NCBI GenBank assembly: GCA_029261135.1 | Contig: JAJDBX010000009.1 | Location: 1-64,000 of the forward strand | Length of the DNA stretch: 64,000 nucleotides | Reading direction: 5' to 3' | Source: Nitrospirota bacterium | GTDB lineage: Bacteria; Nitrospirota; Nitrospiria; SBBL01; JAADHI01 | Shown: positions 16,497 through 25,544 of the stretch, one piece after another | How the letters are laid out: each line of letters opens with the position of its first letter | Numbering within the stretch: the stretch's first letter is position 1 | Made by a program: the position numbers and the translations under genes | Notes under the pieces: generated by a model | The model's database searches: none | What the model saw: the letters and a program-made list of their open reading frames with translations, nothing else | Told to the model about the DNA's origin: nothing

Positions 16497-18194
16497 TTAC
16501 ATTTCTTCGGGGGCGGTGAGGCCTAAGATATGGAGCCCATTTTGGAGAACAATGCGAATTGCGGTGACCAAAACGAGTCGCGCTTTTGTTAAAGCGACAT
16601 CCTCTGTGATGACGCGGCAACTGAAGTAATAACTGTGTAGTAGCCCAGCCAAGCTTTGAAGATAAAAGGTAATGCGATGGGGTTCCATGGCTTCAGCAGA
16701 TGATTTGATCAGTTCTGGATACTGGGACAATAGCCGGATGATAGCCAGTTCTTCGGGAAGGGTGAGTGCTGCCAAGGATTGTAGGTTTGGATTTTGAATG
16801 ACATGATCAACATCCCAAGCCTTTTCTTTTGCTACACGTACAATACTACAGAGCCGGGCGTGGGCATACTGGACATAAAAAACGGGGTTTTCATTGGTCG
16901 CTTTTTTTGCAAGCTCCAGGTCAAAATCGAGTGAGGTATCGGAGCGGCGCATTAAAAAAAAGAAGCGTGTGGCATCCACCCCGACCTCTTCCAAGACTTC
17001 TCGAAGCGTCACAAACGTGCCGGCCCGCTTTGACATTTTCACAGGTTTGCCATCCCGAAGCAGATTGACGAGTTGGTGGATCAAAATGGTCATGTTTTTA
17101 GGGTTATAGCCTAAGGCTTGTACGGCAGCTTTCATCCGATTGATATAACCATGGTGGTCGGCTCCAAATATATTGATGAGCCGATCATAACCGCGGTCAA
17201 ATTTATTTTTATGGTAGGCAATATCTGAAGCAAAATAGGTCTTCTGTCCGTTACTGCGCACAACGACACGGTCTTTATCGTCTCCAAACTGAGTGGTGTT
17301 TACCCAGCTTGCCCCGTTTTTTTGATACGACATCGTCTTTGTTTTTAAGAAATCGAGTGCTAGATCCACTTCATTTTTTTCATGGAGTTCACTTTCAGAA
17401 AACCATCGATCAAAATCAATGCCGAAGTCATGAAGATCTTTTTTAATCCAGAAAACAATGGTGTCAAAACTAAATTTTGTGAAGAAGGGAAGGGATGAGG
17501 CTTCATCACGATCAAGGTACTGATCCCCCTTTTGTTTTTTGATGGTTTCAGCAATTTCGATAATATATTCCCCCTGGTAGCTCCCTTCAAGCAGCGTGAC
17601 TGTTTCGCCAAAAAGTTCGCGATATCGGAGGTAGGTTGAGCGTCCCAGCAAAGTCATCTGAGTGCCAATGTCATTTAAGTAATATTCACAGTCCACTTTA
17701 TGTCCGACCGTTTCAAGAAGTCGAGCCAAGGCATCGCCGAGGGCGGCCGCTCGGCCACTGGCGATATGCAGTGGTCCGGTCGGATTCGCACTGACAAATT
17801 CAATGAGGACACGCTCTTTATTTTTCGGAGTTGATTTTCCAAAGTGTGTTTGTTGATCGTGGATGTTTAAAAGTGTTTGCAGCCAGTACGCATTGGTCAG
17901 GAAAAAGTTGATGTAGCCCGGCCCGGCGATTTCGATTTTCTCAATCCAGGAGACCTGGTCCGTCAGTGCAGAAACAAGATGGCTTGCAATTTCACGAGGC
18001 GGTTTTTTTTCGATCTTAGCAAGGGACAGAGCCAGCGTAGTAGCGAAGTCTCCCTGACCGTCATGCTTCGGGACTTCTAATACAATTTTTGGCGTTCCCG
18101 TTCCGGTGAAGATGCCTTGAGATTGACAATGGCTTACAGCTTCTTTTAGCAGTTGAACGAGTGTCTTTTCCTTAAGGTTTTCCTGAATGGACAA
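16497..18194 (-). CDS. argS: Arginyl-tRNA synthetase
   Basis: 565 residues. Class I synthetase charging tRNA-Arg. N-terminal Add-1 domain, then FVSANPTGPLHIASGRAA with HIAS in the HIGH position, the FGADHHGYINRMK region, PVKMSKRAGTFVTL as the KMSKS-like loop, and a DALR anticodon-binding C-terminus. First gene of a minus-strand operon that probably runs through tgt, yajC, secD and secF; it has a clear promoter upstream. Confidence 0.97.
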   Translation of the reverse strand: MSIQENLKEKTLVQLLKEAVSHCQSQGIFTGTGTPKIVLEVPKHDGQGDFATTLALSLAKIEKKPPREIASHLVSALTDQVSWIEKIEIAGPGYINFFLTNAYWLQTLLNIHDQQTHFGKSTPKNKERVLIEFVSANPTGPLHIASGRAAALGDALARLLETVGHKVDCEYYLNDIGTQMTLLGRSTYLRYRELFGETVTLLEGSYQGEYIIEIAETIKKQKGDQYLDRDEASSLPFFTKFSFDTIVFWIKKDLHDFGIDFDRWFSESELHEKNEVDLALDFLKTKTMSYQKNGASWVNTTQFGDDKDRVVVRSNGQKTYFASDIAYHKNKFDRGYDRLINIFGADHHGYINRMKAAVQALGYNPKNMTILIHQLVNLLRDGKPVKMSKRAGTFVTLREVLEEVGVDATRFFFLMRRSDTSLDFDLELAKKATNENPVFYVQYAHARLCSIVRVAKEKAWDVDHVIQNPNLQSLAALTLPEELAIIRLLSQYPELIKSSAEAMEPHRITFYLQSLAGLLHSYYFSCRVITEDVALTKARLVLVTAIRIVLQNGLHILGLTAPEEM

Positions 18195-18233
18195 AGTGCA
18201 AGTCTTTCATGTAAGTGAACAAAAAAATAAGTT

Positions 18234-18261
18234 AGTATAATCTATACATTTAAAATGTCAA
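18234..18261 (-). promoter_or_regulatory. Sigma-70 promoter of argS
   Basis: On the minus strand TTGACA (18261-18256) is followed after 16 bases by TATACT (18239-18234). It lies about 40 bases upstream of the argS start. The -35 box is perfect. The rest of the 252-base divergent gap holds no evident gene. Confidence 0.75.
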
Positions 18262-18446
18262 ATAAAGGATTATGGAGAAATCAGCGAATAGACTTCATGA
18301 ATTTGGGGTCTCAGAGTATCTTGGAATAGATATAGATTTTATGTGTTTTTTTTTATAGAATACCCTGCTTTTTGGTATATTGATTGATCTAAGGCGTTCG
18401 GAGCCTCTGTAATGAGAAGTCCCCTGTTAGGAAAAAGAAGAATCAA

Positions 18447-20294
18447 ATGAAGCAGTATTTCGAACTTTGTCGGAGGCCGGGTTTTTCTGCCTTTCTTTGG
18501 ACACAGTTTCTCGGAGCATTTAATGACAATGCCTTTAAGATTGTGATTTCAATGTTAGCGATCAAAACCAAGGGGGATTCAAGTGGGGCTTATGTTTCAT
18601 TGATCGGGGCTATTTTTATGGTGCCTTTTTTTTGTTTTTCCGGTTACGCGGGATATGCCGCTGATCGCTTCAATAAACGCATATTATTAGTGATCACAAA
18701 AGGCATTGAGCTTCTCGCGATGCTTATAGCCTATGTGGCATTTGTCGCAGGCCAGTTTGAATGGATGTTGGTCGCACTCTTTATTATGGCCCTGCATACG
18801 ACTTTTTTTAGTACAGCCAAATACGGCATTTTACCTGAAATGCTGCCTGACAAAGATCTCTCTCGCGCAAACGGCCTGGTCGAAATGAGTACCTTTATGG
18901 CCGTCATTGCCGGAACGGCTGTTGGCGGATTTTTATTTTCAATCTGGCAACAGCAGATGGGCACAGTAGGATTGATGTTTATCGGGGTAGCCATCATTGG
19001 TTTTGTCACGAGTTTTAGGATTACAAAAGTCACGGCGGCGAAAATTAAACCGACGTTTTACCTCAATCCCTGGGCGGAAATCGGACAAGGCTTTAAACGG
19101 CTTTCTCAGAATAAAATCCTATTGTCGACGGTTTTGGGAATTTCTTTTTTTGGTTTTTTAGGGGCCTTCCTTCAAATGGATTTCCTTCTTTTTGGCAGCG
19201 AGATCATGCATCTGGATGAATTTTCCATAAGTTTGCTCGGGACTTTTCTCGCGATTGGGGTGGGGATCGGTAGTTTGCTGGCCGGGAGGCTTTCCGGTGA
19301 CAAAATCGAACTGGGCTTGGTGCCTTTGGGTGCGATTGGCATGGGCTTATTTGCCGTACTGCTTTCATTCTCCGGAGCATCCTTTTCCAAAACGGCTCTA
19401 ATACTGATGTTGCTTGGGACGGCAGGTGGATTTTTCAGCGTCCCGCTCTACGCCATGCTTCAACATAAAAGTGACAAAGCAGAACGCGGTAAATTGATTG
19501 GAACGTCCAATTTTTTAATGACACTGGGCGTTCTATCTGCCTCAGGATTTCTTTGGGTTTTCCACGATTTTTTTTCGATAGGTTCTGACAAAATAATCCT
19601 CATCCTCGGTTTATTTACCTTGGTGATGACGCCTTTTATTATGAAAATCATCCCTCAATACCTGATTCGTTTTTCTCTTTGGATGTTGACCCATACTATT
19701 TTTCGAATCAAGATACATGGGCAAGAGCATGTGCCTTTCCGAGGGCCTGCCCTCTTGGTTTGTAATCATGTCTCTTATATTGATGGCCTGCTGGTGGGAG
19801 CTTGTGTGCAACGCTTTATCCGTTTTGTCATCCACAAGGAATATTTTAAGATCAAAGGGCTGGGATGGCTTTTGAGGAAAATGCGGGCGATCCCGGACAG
19901 CGGTGGACAGACGCAAGTGCTTGAATTAATCACACAAGGTCGTCAGGCGCTTTCAGAGAACCACGTGGTCTGCATTTTTGCTGAAGGGGCTATCACGAAA
20001 ACCGGTAAGACCTCTCCTTTCAATAATGAGTTCGAGGGCATAGTGATGGGCACGGATGTCCCGATTATCCCCGTCCATTTAGAGGGCTTATGGGGAAGTG
20101 TTTACAGTAATCAAAATGGAATCCCTTTGATGCAGCGGCAGAGGAAGTTCTTTATTCCTGTCTCCGTTTCCTTTGGTCTCCCGCTTCCATCAAACACCAG
20201 TGCTGAGGAGGTGAGAGGTGCCGTGATGGCGCTTGGTAATGAGCCGTATCGTAAAGAACCCGTGCTTGAACCTGTATTGATGAAACAAAAGTGA
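18447..20294 (+). CDS. LplT-like MFS transporter fused to a PlsC-type acyltransferase
   Basis: 615 residues. Residues 1 to about 410 form a 12-segment major facilitator resembling the lysophospholipid flippase LplT (start FSAFLWTQFLGAFNDNAFK is characteristic). From about 425 an acyltransferase domain follows: NHVSYID contains the HX4D site, IFAEGAIT takes the place of the usual FPEG motif, and IIPVHLEG is also conserved. This pair imports lyso-phospholipid and re-acylates it. Many relatives are three-part fusions that also carry an acyl-ACP synthetase domain; that part is absent here, and the next gene overlaps the stop codon. The acyl donor must therefore be supplied by another protein. Confidence 0.88.
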   Translation: MKQYFELCRRPGFSAFLWTQFLGAFNDNAFKIVISMLAIKTKGDSSGAYVSLIGAIFMVPFFCFSGYAGYAADRFNKRILLVITKGIELLAMLIAYVAFVAGQFEWMLVALFIMALHTTFFSTAKYGILPEMLPDKDLSRANGLVEMSTFMAVIAGTAVGGFLFSIWQQQMGTVGLMFIGVAIIGFVTSFRITKVTAAKIKPTFYLNPWAEIGQGFKRLSQNKILLSTVLGISFFGFLGAFLQMDFLLFGSEIMHLDEFSISLLGTFLAIGVGIGSLLAGRLSGDKIELGLVPLGAIGMGLFAVLLSFSGASFSKTALILMLLGTAGGFFSVPLYAMLQHKSDKAERGKLIGTSNFLMTLGVLSASGFLWVFHDFFSIGSDKIILILGLFTLVMTPFIMKIIPQYLIRFSLWMLTHTIFRIKIHGQEHVPFRGPALLVCNHVSYIDGLLVGACVQRFIRFVIHKEYFKIKGLGWLLRKMRAIPDSGGQTQVLELITQGRQALSENHVVCIFAEGAITKTGKTSPFNNEFEGIVMGTDVPIIPVHLEGLWGSVYSNQNGIPLMQRQRKFFIPVSVSFGLPLPSNTSAEEVRGAVMALGNEPYRKEPVLEPVLMKQK

Positions 20295-20890
20295 TGCAAA
20301 ATAACAAAGCTACAATTCGCTGTCCCTGGGTGGATCTGAGTAAAGCAGACTATGTGGACTACCATGATTTAGAATGGGGCTTGCCGCTTCATGACGATCG
20401 CCGTCTATTTGAATTTTTGACCTTAGAGTCTGCTCAGGCGGGTTTGAGCTGGTACACCGTATTGAGAAAACGAGAAAATTACCGCCAGGCCTTTGATGAT
20501 TTTGATCCAACAAAGGTGGCAGCTTACGATGAACGTAAGCTCGAAAGCTTATTGGCAAACAGCGGAATTATTCGGAACCGACTGAAGCTTTCAGCCGCAA
20601 TCAATAATGCACAGCGTTTTTTAGAAGTGCGAGAGACATTTGGGTCTTTTGATCGCTATATTTGGGGATTTGTGGATGGGAAGCCCGTAGTGAACAAGAT
20701 CCAAACGATGGACGACTACGCGGTGACTACAAAGGAATCGGATGGGATGAGTCAAGACCTGAAAAAAAGAGGATTTAAATTTATTGGTTCTACAATTTGT
20801 TATGCGCATATGCAGGCAACGGGGATGGTCAATGACCACACTCAGGGCTGTTTTCGAAGGTCTGAAATTATCGCGGGATACGAGGTTTAA
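20294..20890 (+). CDS. tag: DNA-3-methyladenine glycosylase I
   Basis: 198 residues from the ATG at 20294, overlapping the preceding stop codon (TGATG). Base-excision enzyme that removes 3-methyladenine. Conserved Tag features: RCPWVD..YVDYHDLEWG, with a His and Cys expected to bind zinc together with C-terminal His/Cys (MVNDHTQGCFR), LTLESAQAGLSWYTVLRKRENYR, and LSAAINNAQRFLEV. The second Cys of the metal site is visible as CYAHMQATG. Translationally coupled to the acyltransferase fusion. Confidence 0.93.
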   Translation: MQNNKATIRCPWVDLSKADYVDYHDLEWGLPLHDDRRLFEFLTLESAQAGLSWYTVLRKRENYRQAFDDFDPTKVAAYDERKLESLLANSGIIRNRLKLSAAINNAQRFLEVRETFGSFDRYIWGFVDGKPVVNKIQTMDDYAVTTKESDGMSQDLKKRGFKFIGSTICYAHMQATGMVNDHTQGCFRRSEIIAGYEV

Positions 20891-21745
20891 ATGACGAGAG
20901 CAATCCGAAAAATTAAAAAAACTTTAAAAGCCAAACCGACCCTTGAAGGGGCGGGTGTTCGTCTGAAACGGGTTTTTGGTCATCCTGAAAACCCGCAATT
21001 CGATCCTTTTCTTTTAATGGATGACTTTCATTCGGACAATCCAGAGGATTATCTGGCGGGTTTTCCGATGCACCCGCATCGCGGGATTGAAACCATCACT
21101 TACATGGTTCATGGGACGGTTGCCCATCGCGATAGCATGGGAAATGAAGGGAAAATTCATGGCGGTGATATTCAATGGATGACAGCGGGCAGTGGTATTA
21201 TTCACGAGGAAATGCCGGCGCGATCCGAACCTGAACTTTGGGGTTTCCAACTTTGGGCCAACTTGCCCGCATCTCACAAAATGATGCCCCCGCGTTATCA
21301 GGAGATCAAAAGCATTGAGGTGCCGGAGTTGTCTTATCAGGAGGGCGTGACGATCAAAGTGATTTCCGGGGAAATTGATGGGATTGTTGGCCCCGTTCAG
21401 GATATCGTGACCGATCCCGCTTATCTTGATGTGACCGTTCAAGCACACATGGTGAGTGACTTGCCGGTCAAAACCGGACATACGTGTTTTGTTTATGTCA
21501 TAGGAGGCGAGGGACTATTTGCTGAGGATGCAACTGAAAAGATAAGTTTGGAAACCCTTGTTTTGTTTGATGAGGGAGATGCAATTCGTGTGAGCAGTGG
21601 TGATGCACCACTACGATTTCTTTTGATTTCTGGAAAGCCCATTAAAGAACCCGTCGCCTGGTCTGGCCCCATTGTGATGAATACGGCTGCTGAAATCGAA
21701 GCCGCCTTGAAGGACTACCAAAATGGGACTTTCATCAAAAGATAA
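20891..21745 (+). CDS. Pirin family protein
   Basis: 284 residues, the usual length. Two cupin domains; the N-terminal one keeps the metal ligands in FPMHPHRGIETI and IIHEEMP (His-X-His and His-X-Glu pairs). The signatures FLLMDDFHSDNPEDY, GGDIQWMTAGSGIIHEE and LWGFQLWANLPASHK are typical. Bacterial pirins act as quercetin dioxygenase-like enzymes or redox-linked regulators; which applies here cannot be told. It abuts tag with no gap, so probably shares its transcript. Confidence 0.92.
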   Translation: MTRAIRKIKKTLKAKPTLEGAGVRLKRVFGHPENPQFDPFLLMDDFHSDNPEDYLAGFPMHPHRGIETITYMVHGTVAHRDSMGNEGKIHGGDIQWMTAGSGIIHEEMPARSEPELWGFQLWANLPASHKMMPPRYQEIKSIEVPELSYQEGVTIKVISGEIDGIVGPVQDIVTDPAYLDVTVQAHMVSDLPVKTGHTCFVYVIGGEGLFAEDATEKISLETLVLFDEGDAIRVSSGDAPLRFLLISGKPIKEPVAWSGPIVMNTAAEIEAALKDYQNGTFIKR

Positions 21746-21834
21746 TTCGGATCAGGCGATCAAAAAAAAAGCGCATTCTCTTGACAGAATACGGATGAGA
21801 ACGATAGACTCACGCGATTTCTCACGAGGGTAAA

Positions 21835-22362
21835 ATGATGGCATCTGAAAAGCGCTTAATTTTGTCGGTGGATCGAAATGAGATCACCCTGCCGAAAGAA
21901 TTGATCCCGGACAACGTCGCCATGTTTGTTTATGATTTGCAAGAAGACGGACAGATTATTTTAACGCCCTTTGATGCGATTTCTGAATCCCGATCCTCAC
22001 CCGAAGCTCCTCCAGAATCTGATAAAAGGGATGTAGAATGCGATAATGTCATCGATTTTCGCGCTGCCCGCCTGCGGATGCTAAACCGTAGTCAGAAAAA
22101 GAATCAATCATTCTCTTTGACAAAGCCTAAAGAAAAAACCCCGAAAGCGACGGGTTTTGTGAAATTGCACCATTTTCACTCTCGGCTTGAAGCAGAAATG
22201 ATGGGGGAAATCTTGGAGCAGGCAGAGATCCCCTATCTGATTCAGTCTGATGACATTGGCATTTTTGGCCCCAGTGGTTCTCCTGTTCCAGGTGGAGCAC
22301 GTATTGCGGTTAGAATGTCAGATCTTGAGTATGCGAAGGTCTTGCTCTCCGGCCTGATCTAA
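21835..22362 (+). CDS. Protein with C-terminal DUF2007 (putative signal-transducing) domain
   Basis: 175 residues, soluble. The N-terminus (RLILSVDRNEITLPKELIPDNVA) looks like a short beta domain containing DUF3006-like wording, followed by a polar linker (about 60-105). Residues 108-175 match DUF2007: FVKLHHFHSRLEAEMMGEILEQAEIPY and a strand ending RIAVRMSDLEYAKVLLSGL. DUF2007 proteins are small ferredoxin-fold-like sensors of unknown role. A hairpin terminator follows directly. Confidence 0.65.
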   Translation: MMASEKRLILSVDRNEITLPKELIPDNVAMFVYDLQEDGQIILTPFDAISESRSSPEAPPESDKRDVECDNVIDFRAARLRMLNRSQKKNQSFSLTKPKEKTPKATGFVKLHHFHSRLEAEMMGEILEQAEIPYLIQSDDIGIFGPSGSPVPGGARIAVRMSDLEYAKVLLSGLI

Positions 22363-22390
22363 TCGCGTTTAGATCGTTTAGTTTTTCTGT
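22356..22390 (+). terminator. Rho-independent terminator after the DUF2007 gene
   Basis: GATCTAA (22356-22362) and TTAGATC (22369-22375) form a 7-bp stem with a 6-base loop that overlaps the stop codon, followed by GTTTAGTTTTT. Confidence 0.65.
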
Positions 22391-22460
22391 CTATTTTCTT
22401 TAATAAACACATTATATTGAGTTCTTTATTCATATTGTCTCCCATCCCTTGTTTTTTGTC

Positions 22461-22489
22461 TTGATTCTCATTTTTGTTGCTGTTATATA
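22461..22489 (+). promoter_or_regulatory. Sigma-70 promoter of scpAB
   Basis: TTGATT (22461-22466), 17-base spacer, TATATA (22484-22489), 35 bases before the scpA start at 22525. Confidence 0.6.
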
Positions 22490-22524
22490 AAAACACATCC
22501 TGTTGTGTTATTTTTGGAGGAACC

Positions 22525-23259
22525 ATGGCCCTTGAAACTCCTTATGAAGTAAAATTAGAGGCATTTGAAGGGCCGATCGACCTCTTGCTCCACCTCATTA
22601 AAAAGAATGAAATTGATATTTACGATATTCCTATTGCGCTGATTACAGAGCAATACCTTGATACGGTTAACCTGATGCAGTCCCTTAACTTATCTGTGGC
22701 CGGAGAGTTTTTGGTTATGGCTGCGACACTCATCCATATTAAATCGAAGCTGCTGCTTCCGACACCTGAGACAGATGATCAGGAAGAAGATGATCCGCGC
22801 ATCGACCTTGTCGCGCGTCTATTAGAGTATCAGCGTTTCAAAGCGGCTTCGGAAGCTTTTGAAGTGAGAGAATCCATATGGCGAGATATTTTCCCCCGGG
22901 GGGATACGGAAGCCCCTGAACTTTTACCTGAAGAGATCCCCATCTCCGACCTCAACGTCTACGATTTGATTGGCGCTTTAAGTGATTTGCTGGCGCGTCG
23001 CCCTGATCCGATTGTCATGCAGGTCACGACGGAAACATTGACGGTCAAAGAAAAAATGCAGTTGATCCTCGAATCGCTTGAAATCACAGAAAGCCTCCTT
23101 TTTGAAGAACTTTTTTCCAAGGTTTTTAGTCGGCATACCATTATCGTCACTTTTTTAGCTTTACTTGAAGTGGTCAGGCTCGGGCTCATCCGAGTGATTC
23201 AGGCAGATCTTTGTGGATCCCTCCGTTTAGTGAAGACAGAAAATTTTGGAAGATCATGA
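22525..23259 (+). CDS. scpA: Segregation and condensation protein A
   Basis: 244 residues from the ATG at 22525, chosen because GGAGG sits 6 bases upstream; an upstream TTG at 22474 lacks this. ScpA is the kleisin that bridges SMC heads in bacterial condensin. The conserved opening YEVKLEAFEGPIDLLLHLIKKNEIDIYDIPIALIT and the C-terminal winged helix (VTFLALLEVVRLGLIRVIQ) are clear. Its last 14 bases overlap scpB. Confidence 0.95.
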   Translation: MALETPYEVKLEAFEGPIDLLLHLIKKNEIDIYDIPIALITEQYLDTVNLMQSLNLSVAGEFLVMAATLIHIKSKLLLPTPETDDQEEDDPRIDLVARLLEYQRFKAASEAFEVRESIWRDIFPRGDTEAPELLPEEIPISDLNVYDLIGALSDLLARRPDPIVMQVTTETLTVKEKMQLILESLEITESLLFEELFSKVFSRHTIIVTFLALLEVVRLGLIRVIQADLCGSLRLVKTENFGRS

Positions 23260-23869
23260 ATTAAAACCGATCATTGAGGCCTTGCTCTTTGTTGCCTCTG
23301 ATCCGGTCAGCCTTGATCGGATTCACGGGGTACTAAAGGGCGTTGAGAAAAACCGAATCAAGTCCCTTCTTCTTCAGCTTGAGCAAGAATTCATGCTGTC
23401 CAACCGGGGCTTCCACCTGCTGGAGATTGCAGGTGGCTATCAGTTTGTGACCCGAAGTGATCTTGCTCCTTGGATTAAAGAGATGGAGCGTGTTCGTGCG
23501 GCCTCTCGTCTTTCAAGGCCGGGCCTCGAGACTTTGGCGATCATTGCTTACAAACAGCCGGTGACGCGTGGCGAGATTGAAATGATCCGAGGGGTTGATG
23601 CGGCGGGTGTTCTGAAAACCCTGCTTGATCGAAAATTGGTCAAAATTGTGGGGCGAAAAGAAGTCCCCGGGCGGCCCATGTTATATGGGACGACCCAAAC
23701 TTTTCTAAAATATCTGGGGCTATCCAATTTAACTGCGCTTCCGACCTTAAAAGAATTTTCCGAGATGGCGGATGAAGCGAGCGTGGAGGAAGCCCCGATG
23801 CTTCCTCTTGGAACCATAGAACCCAGAGTGTTTGATGAAGAAAAATCGATCCTTGAAAGCTCTGAATGA
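23246..23869 (+). CDS. scpB: Segregation and condensation protein B
   Basis: 207 residues, dimeric partner of ScpA with two winged-helix domains. Conserved: PIIEALLFVASDPVSL at the start, LSRPGLETLAIIAYKQPVTRGEIEMIRG, and GRKEVPGRPMLYGTTQTFLKYLGL. The start is taken as TTG at 23246, overlapping scpA; no in-frame ATG occurs before the conserved region, so the exact start is uncertain but the coupling is sound. Confidence 0.93.
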   Translation: MEDHELKPIIEALLFVASDPVSLDRIHGVLKGVEKNRIKSLLLQLEQEFMLSNRGFHLLEIAGGYQFVTRSDLAPWIKEMERVRAASRLSRPGLETLAIIAYKQPVTRGEIEMIRGVDAAGVLKTLLDRKLVKIVGRKEVPGRPMLYGTTQTFLKYLGLSNLTALPTLKEFSEMADEASVEEAPMLPLGTIEPRVFDEEKSILESSE

Positions 23870-24201
23870 GATGATTTGAGGGTAGGAGATACACTATTCG
23901 CGTTGATTTCCTTTTCTTGAAATTCTAGGCTCAATGGTTTGTCATTATTTTATTTCATGGATAGCGGTGCTTCGAGTATTCTCTATCTTCGTTATCTTTT
24001 ATTCTTTTCATCTTCAGGGCATAATCGCCCTATCATCTTCCTTAGAAAAAAACGAAATAATCCAATTTAGCCTCATACTGTTATAATTGCTAAGAAGAAG
24101 AGGAAGCGAGAAATCTCGAATTTCTCAAAAGGACGGATGCCAGGGATATCATATGGTGGGTTCTCGCTGAAAAACCACAACAATAAGGAAGGGTTTGGCC
24201 A
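23870..24201 (+). promoter_or_regulatory. 332-base gap with an extended -10 promoter
   Basis: TG-T-TATAAT at 24079-24087 is a perfect extended -10 element for the following regulator gene, without a good -35 box. GGAAGG precedes the start at 24202. Nothing else is supported in this gap; I looked for a c-di-GMP riboswitch because the next gene makes c-di-GMP and found no conserved core. Confidence 0.55.
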
Positions 24202-25503
24202 ATGAAAGCGCTGATTGTTGAGCCTTCGATACTTTATCGTGAAATAGTGAAAATGCAACTTGTTGATTTGGGCTACGAAGTGGTTTTTACGAAAACAGGT
24301 CAAGAAAGCATTGAAACCCTCAATAAAAGCAATTTTGATGTTGTGATTTTCGCCATGTTTTTGCCTGATATGGATGGTGCGTCGTTTTGTTTGGAGTTAC
24401 GTTCAGAGAAGAAATTGCAGCATATCCCCGCGTTTATGGTGACCTCAAGCGAAGATAGTGATGTGCTGGAAAAGGCATCTTCGGCGGGTGTGACAGAGAT
24501 TTTTCATAAAGATGATTTCAATCGATTTGCAGATTATCTTCGTACCTTTACCGACAAGATTGAGGGCGGAAAGGGGATTTCCGGGCATATATTGTATGTC
24601 GAAGATAGTCTCGTTGTGGCGACAGTGACGGGGCGTGTACTGGAAAACCTTGGATTGGATGTCCATCATTTTATGCAAGCCGAAGAGGCACTTGAAGCAT
24701 TTAAAGAAAATCAGTATGACTTGGTGATTACAGATGTCATGCTTAAAGATGGGATGAGTGGGATTGGTTTTACCAAAGTCTTGCGGAAATTGGAAGGTAA
24801 TGAAACCGCTATCCCTATATTAGCCTTAACGGGATTGGATGATGTTGCAAGACGTATTGAGTTATTTAGAGCGGGTGTGAACGATTATGTTTCTAAGCCC
24901 GTGATCGATGAGGAATTGATTGCAAGGGTTCGAAACCTCATCTCAAATAAAAAACTGTTAGATAAAGTCAAACAGCAGCAGGAACAATTGCTTCAAATGG
25001 CCATGACCGATCCACTGACAAAGTTAAACAACCGCCATTATTTAATGGGGATCACCCCTCAGAAGATTAGTGAAGCTTTCCGTCACAAAATCCCGTTAAG
25101 CATGATCGTCATGGATCTCGATAAGTTTAAGGACGTGAATGATACACATGGACATGCCGCAGGAGACACCGTGCTTCGGGAAGTCGGAGAGTTACTTGTT
25201 AAAGAGAGTCGAGACGAAGATATTTCGGTTCGATTTGGGGGTGAAGAGTTTTTGATTATTTTATCGCATTGTGACGAAGCGCACGCGATAAAAAAAGCAG
25301 AGTCTTTAAGGTCACTCCTTGTCGATCTCAATCCTGGGGATCTTCACATCTCTGGCAGTTTTGGTGTTGCATCTTTACCGATGGATTTTAAATGTGATTT
25401 TGCTGAGCTATTTGCGGCGGCGGATGAGGCGGTCTATGAAGCGAAGGAATCAGGCCGAAATTGCGTGAAGGTCTCTCAAGTTCAAAAAAAAAAGCGAATA
25501 TGA
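24202..25503 (+). CDS. PleD-like diguanylate cyclase with two receiver domains
   Basis: 433 residues: REC1 (about 1-120), REC2 (about 130-255), short coiled linker, GGDEF domain (about 265-430). The active half-site is FGGEEF near 346, and RDED just upstream fits the RxxD product-inhibition site. REC2 keeps its acidic pair (YVEDS), phospho-acceptor Asp (VITDVM) and Lys (SKP). REC1 has lost the key residues: EP replaces the acidic pair (residues 7-8) and Ala51 sits where the acceptor Asp should be, although PDMDG follows normally. In PleD REC1 also lost some residues and serves as a dimer adaptor, so that is the likely role here. No partner kinase is adjacent. Confidence 0.9.
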   Translation: MKALIVEPSILYREIVKMQLVDLGYEVVFTKTGQESIETLNKSNFDVVIFAMFLPDMDGASFCLELRSEKKLQHIPAFMVTSSEDSDVLEKASSAGVTEIFHKDDFNRFADYLRTFTDKIEGGKGISGHILYVEDSLVVATVTGRVLENLGLDVHHFMQAEEALEAFKENQYDLVITDVMLKDGMSGIGFTKVLRKLEGNETAIPILALTGLDDVARRIELFRAGVNDYVSKPVIDEELIARVRNLISNKKLLDKVKQQQEQLLQMAMTDPLTKLNNRHYLMGITPQKISEAFRHKIPLSMIVMDLDKFKDVNDTHGHAAGDTVLREVGELLVKESRDEDISVRFGGEEFLIILSHCDEAHAIKKAESLRSLLVDLNPGDLHISGSFGVASLPMDFKCDFAELFAAADEAVYEAKESGRNCVKVSQVQKKKRI

Positions 25504-25544
25504 ATTTTCATAATGCTCCGCAGTTTTAGGGTAATCTGTGTGAG

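Noticed and set aside
22474-22524. Upstream TTG start for scpA
   Set aside because: Adds a hydrophobic, non-conserved N-terminus and overlaps the promoter; the ATG at 22525 has a good RBS.
24073-24201. Possible c-di-GMP riboswitch ahead of the diguanylate cyclase
   Set aside because: The GEMM core sequences are absent; only a promoter-like element is seen.
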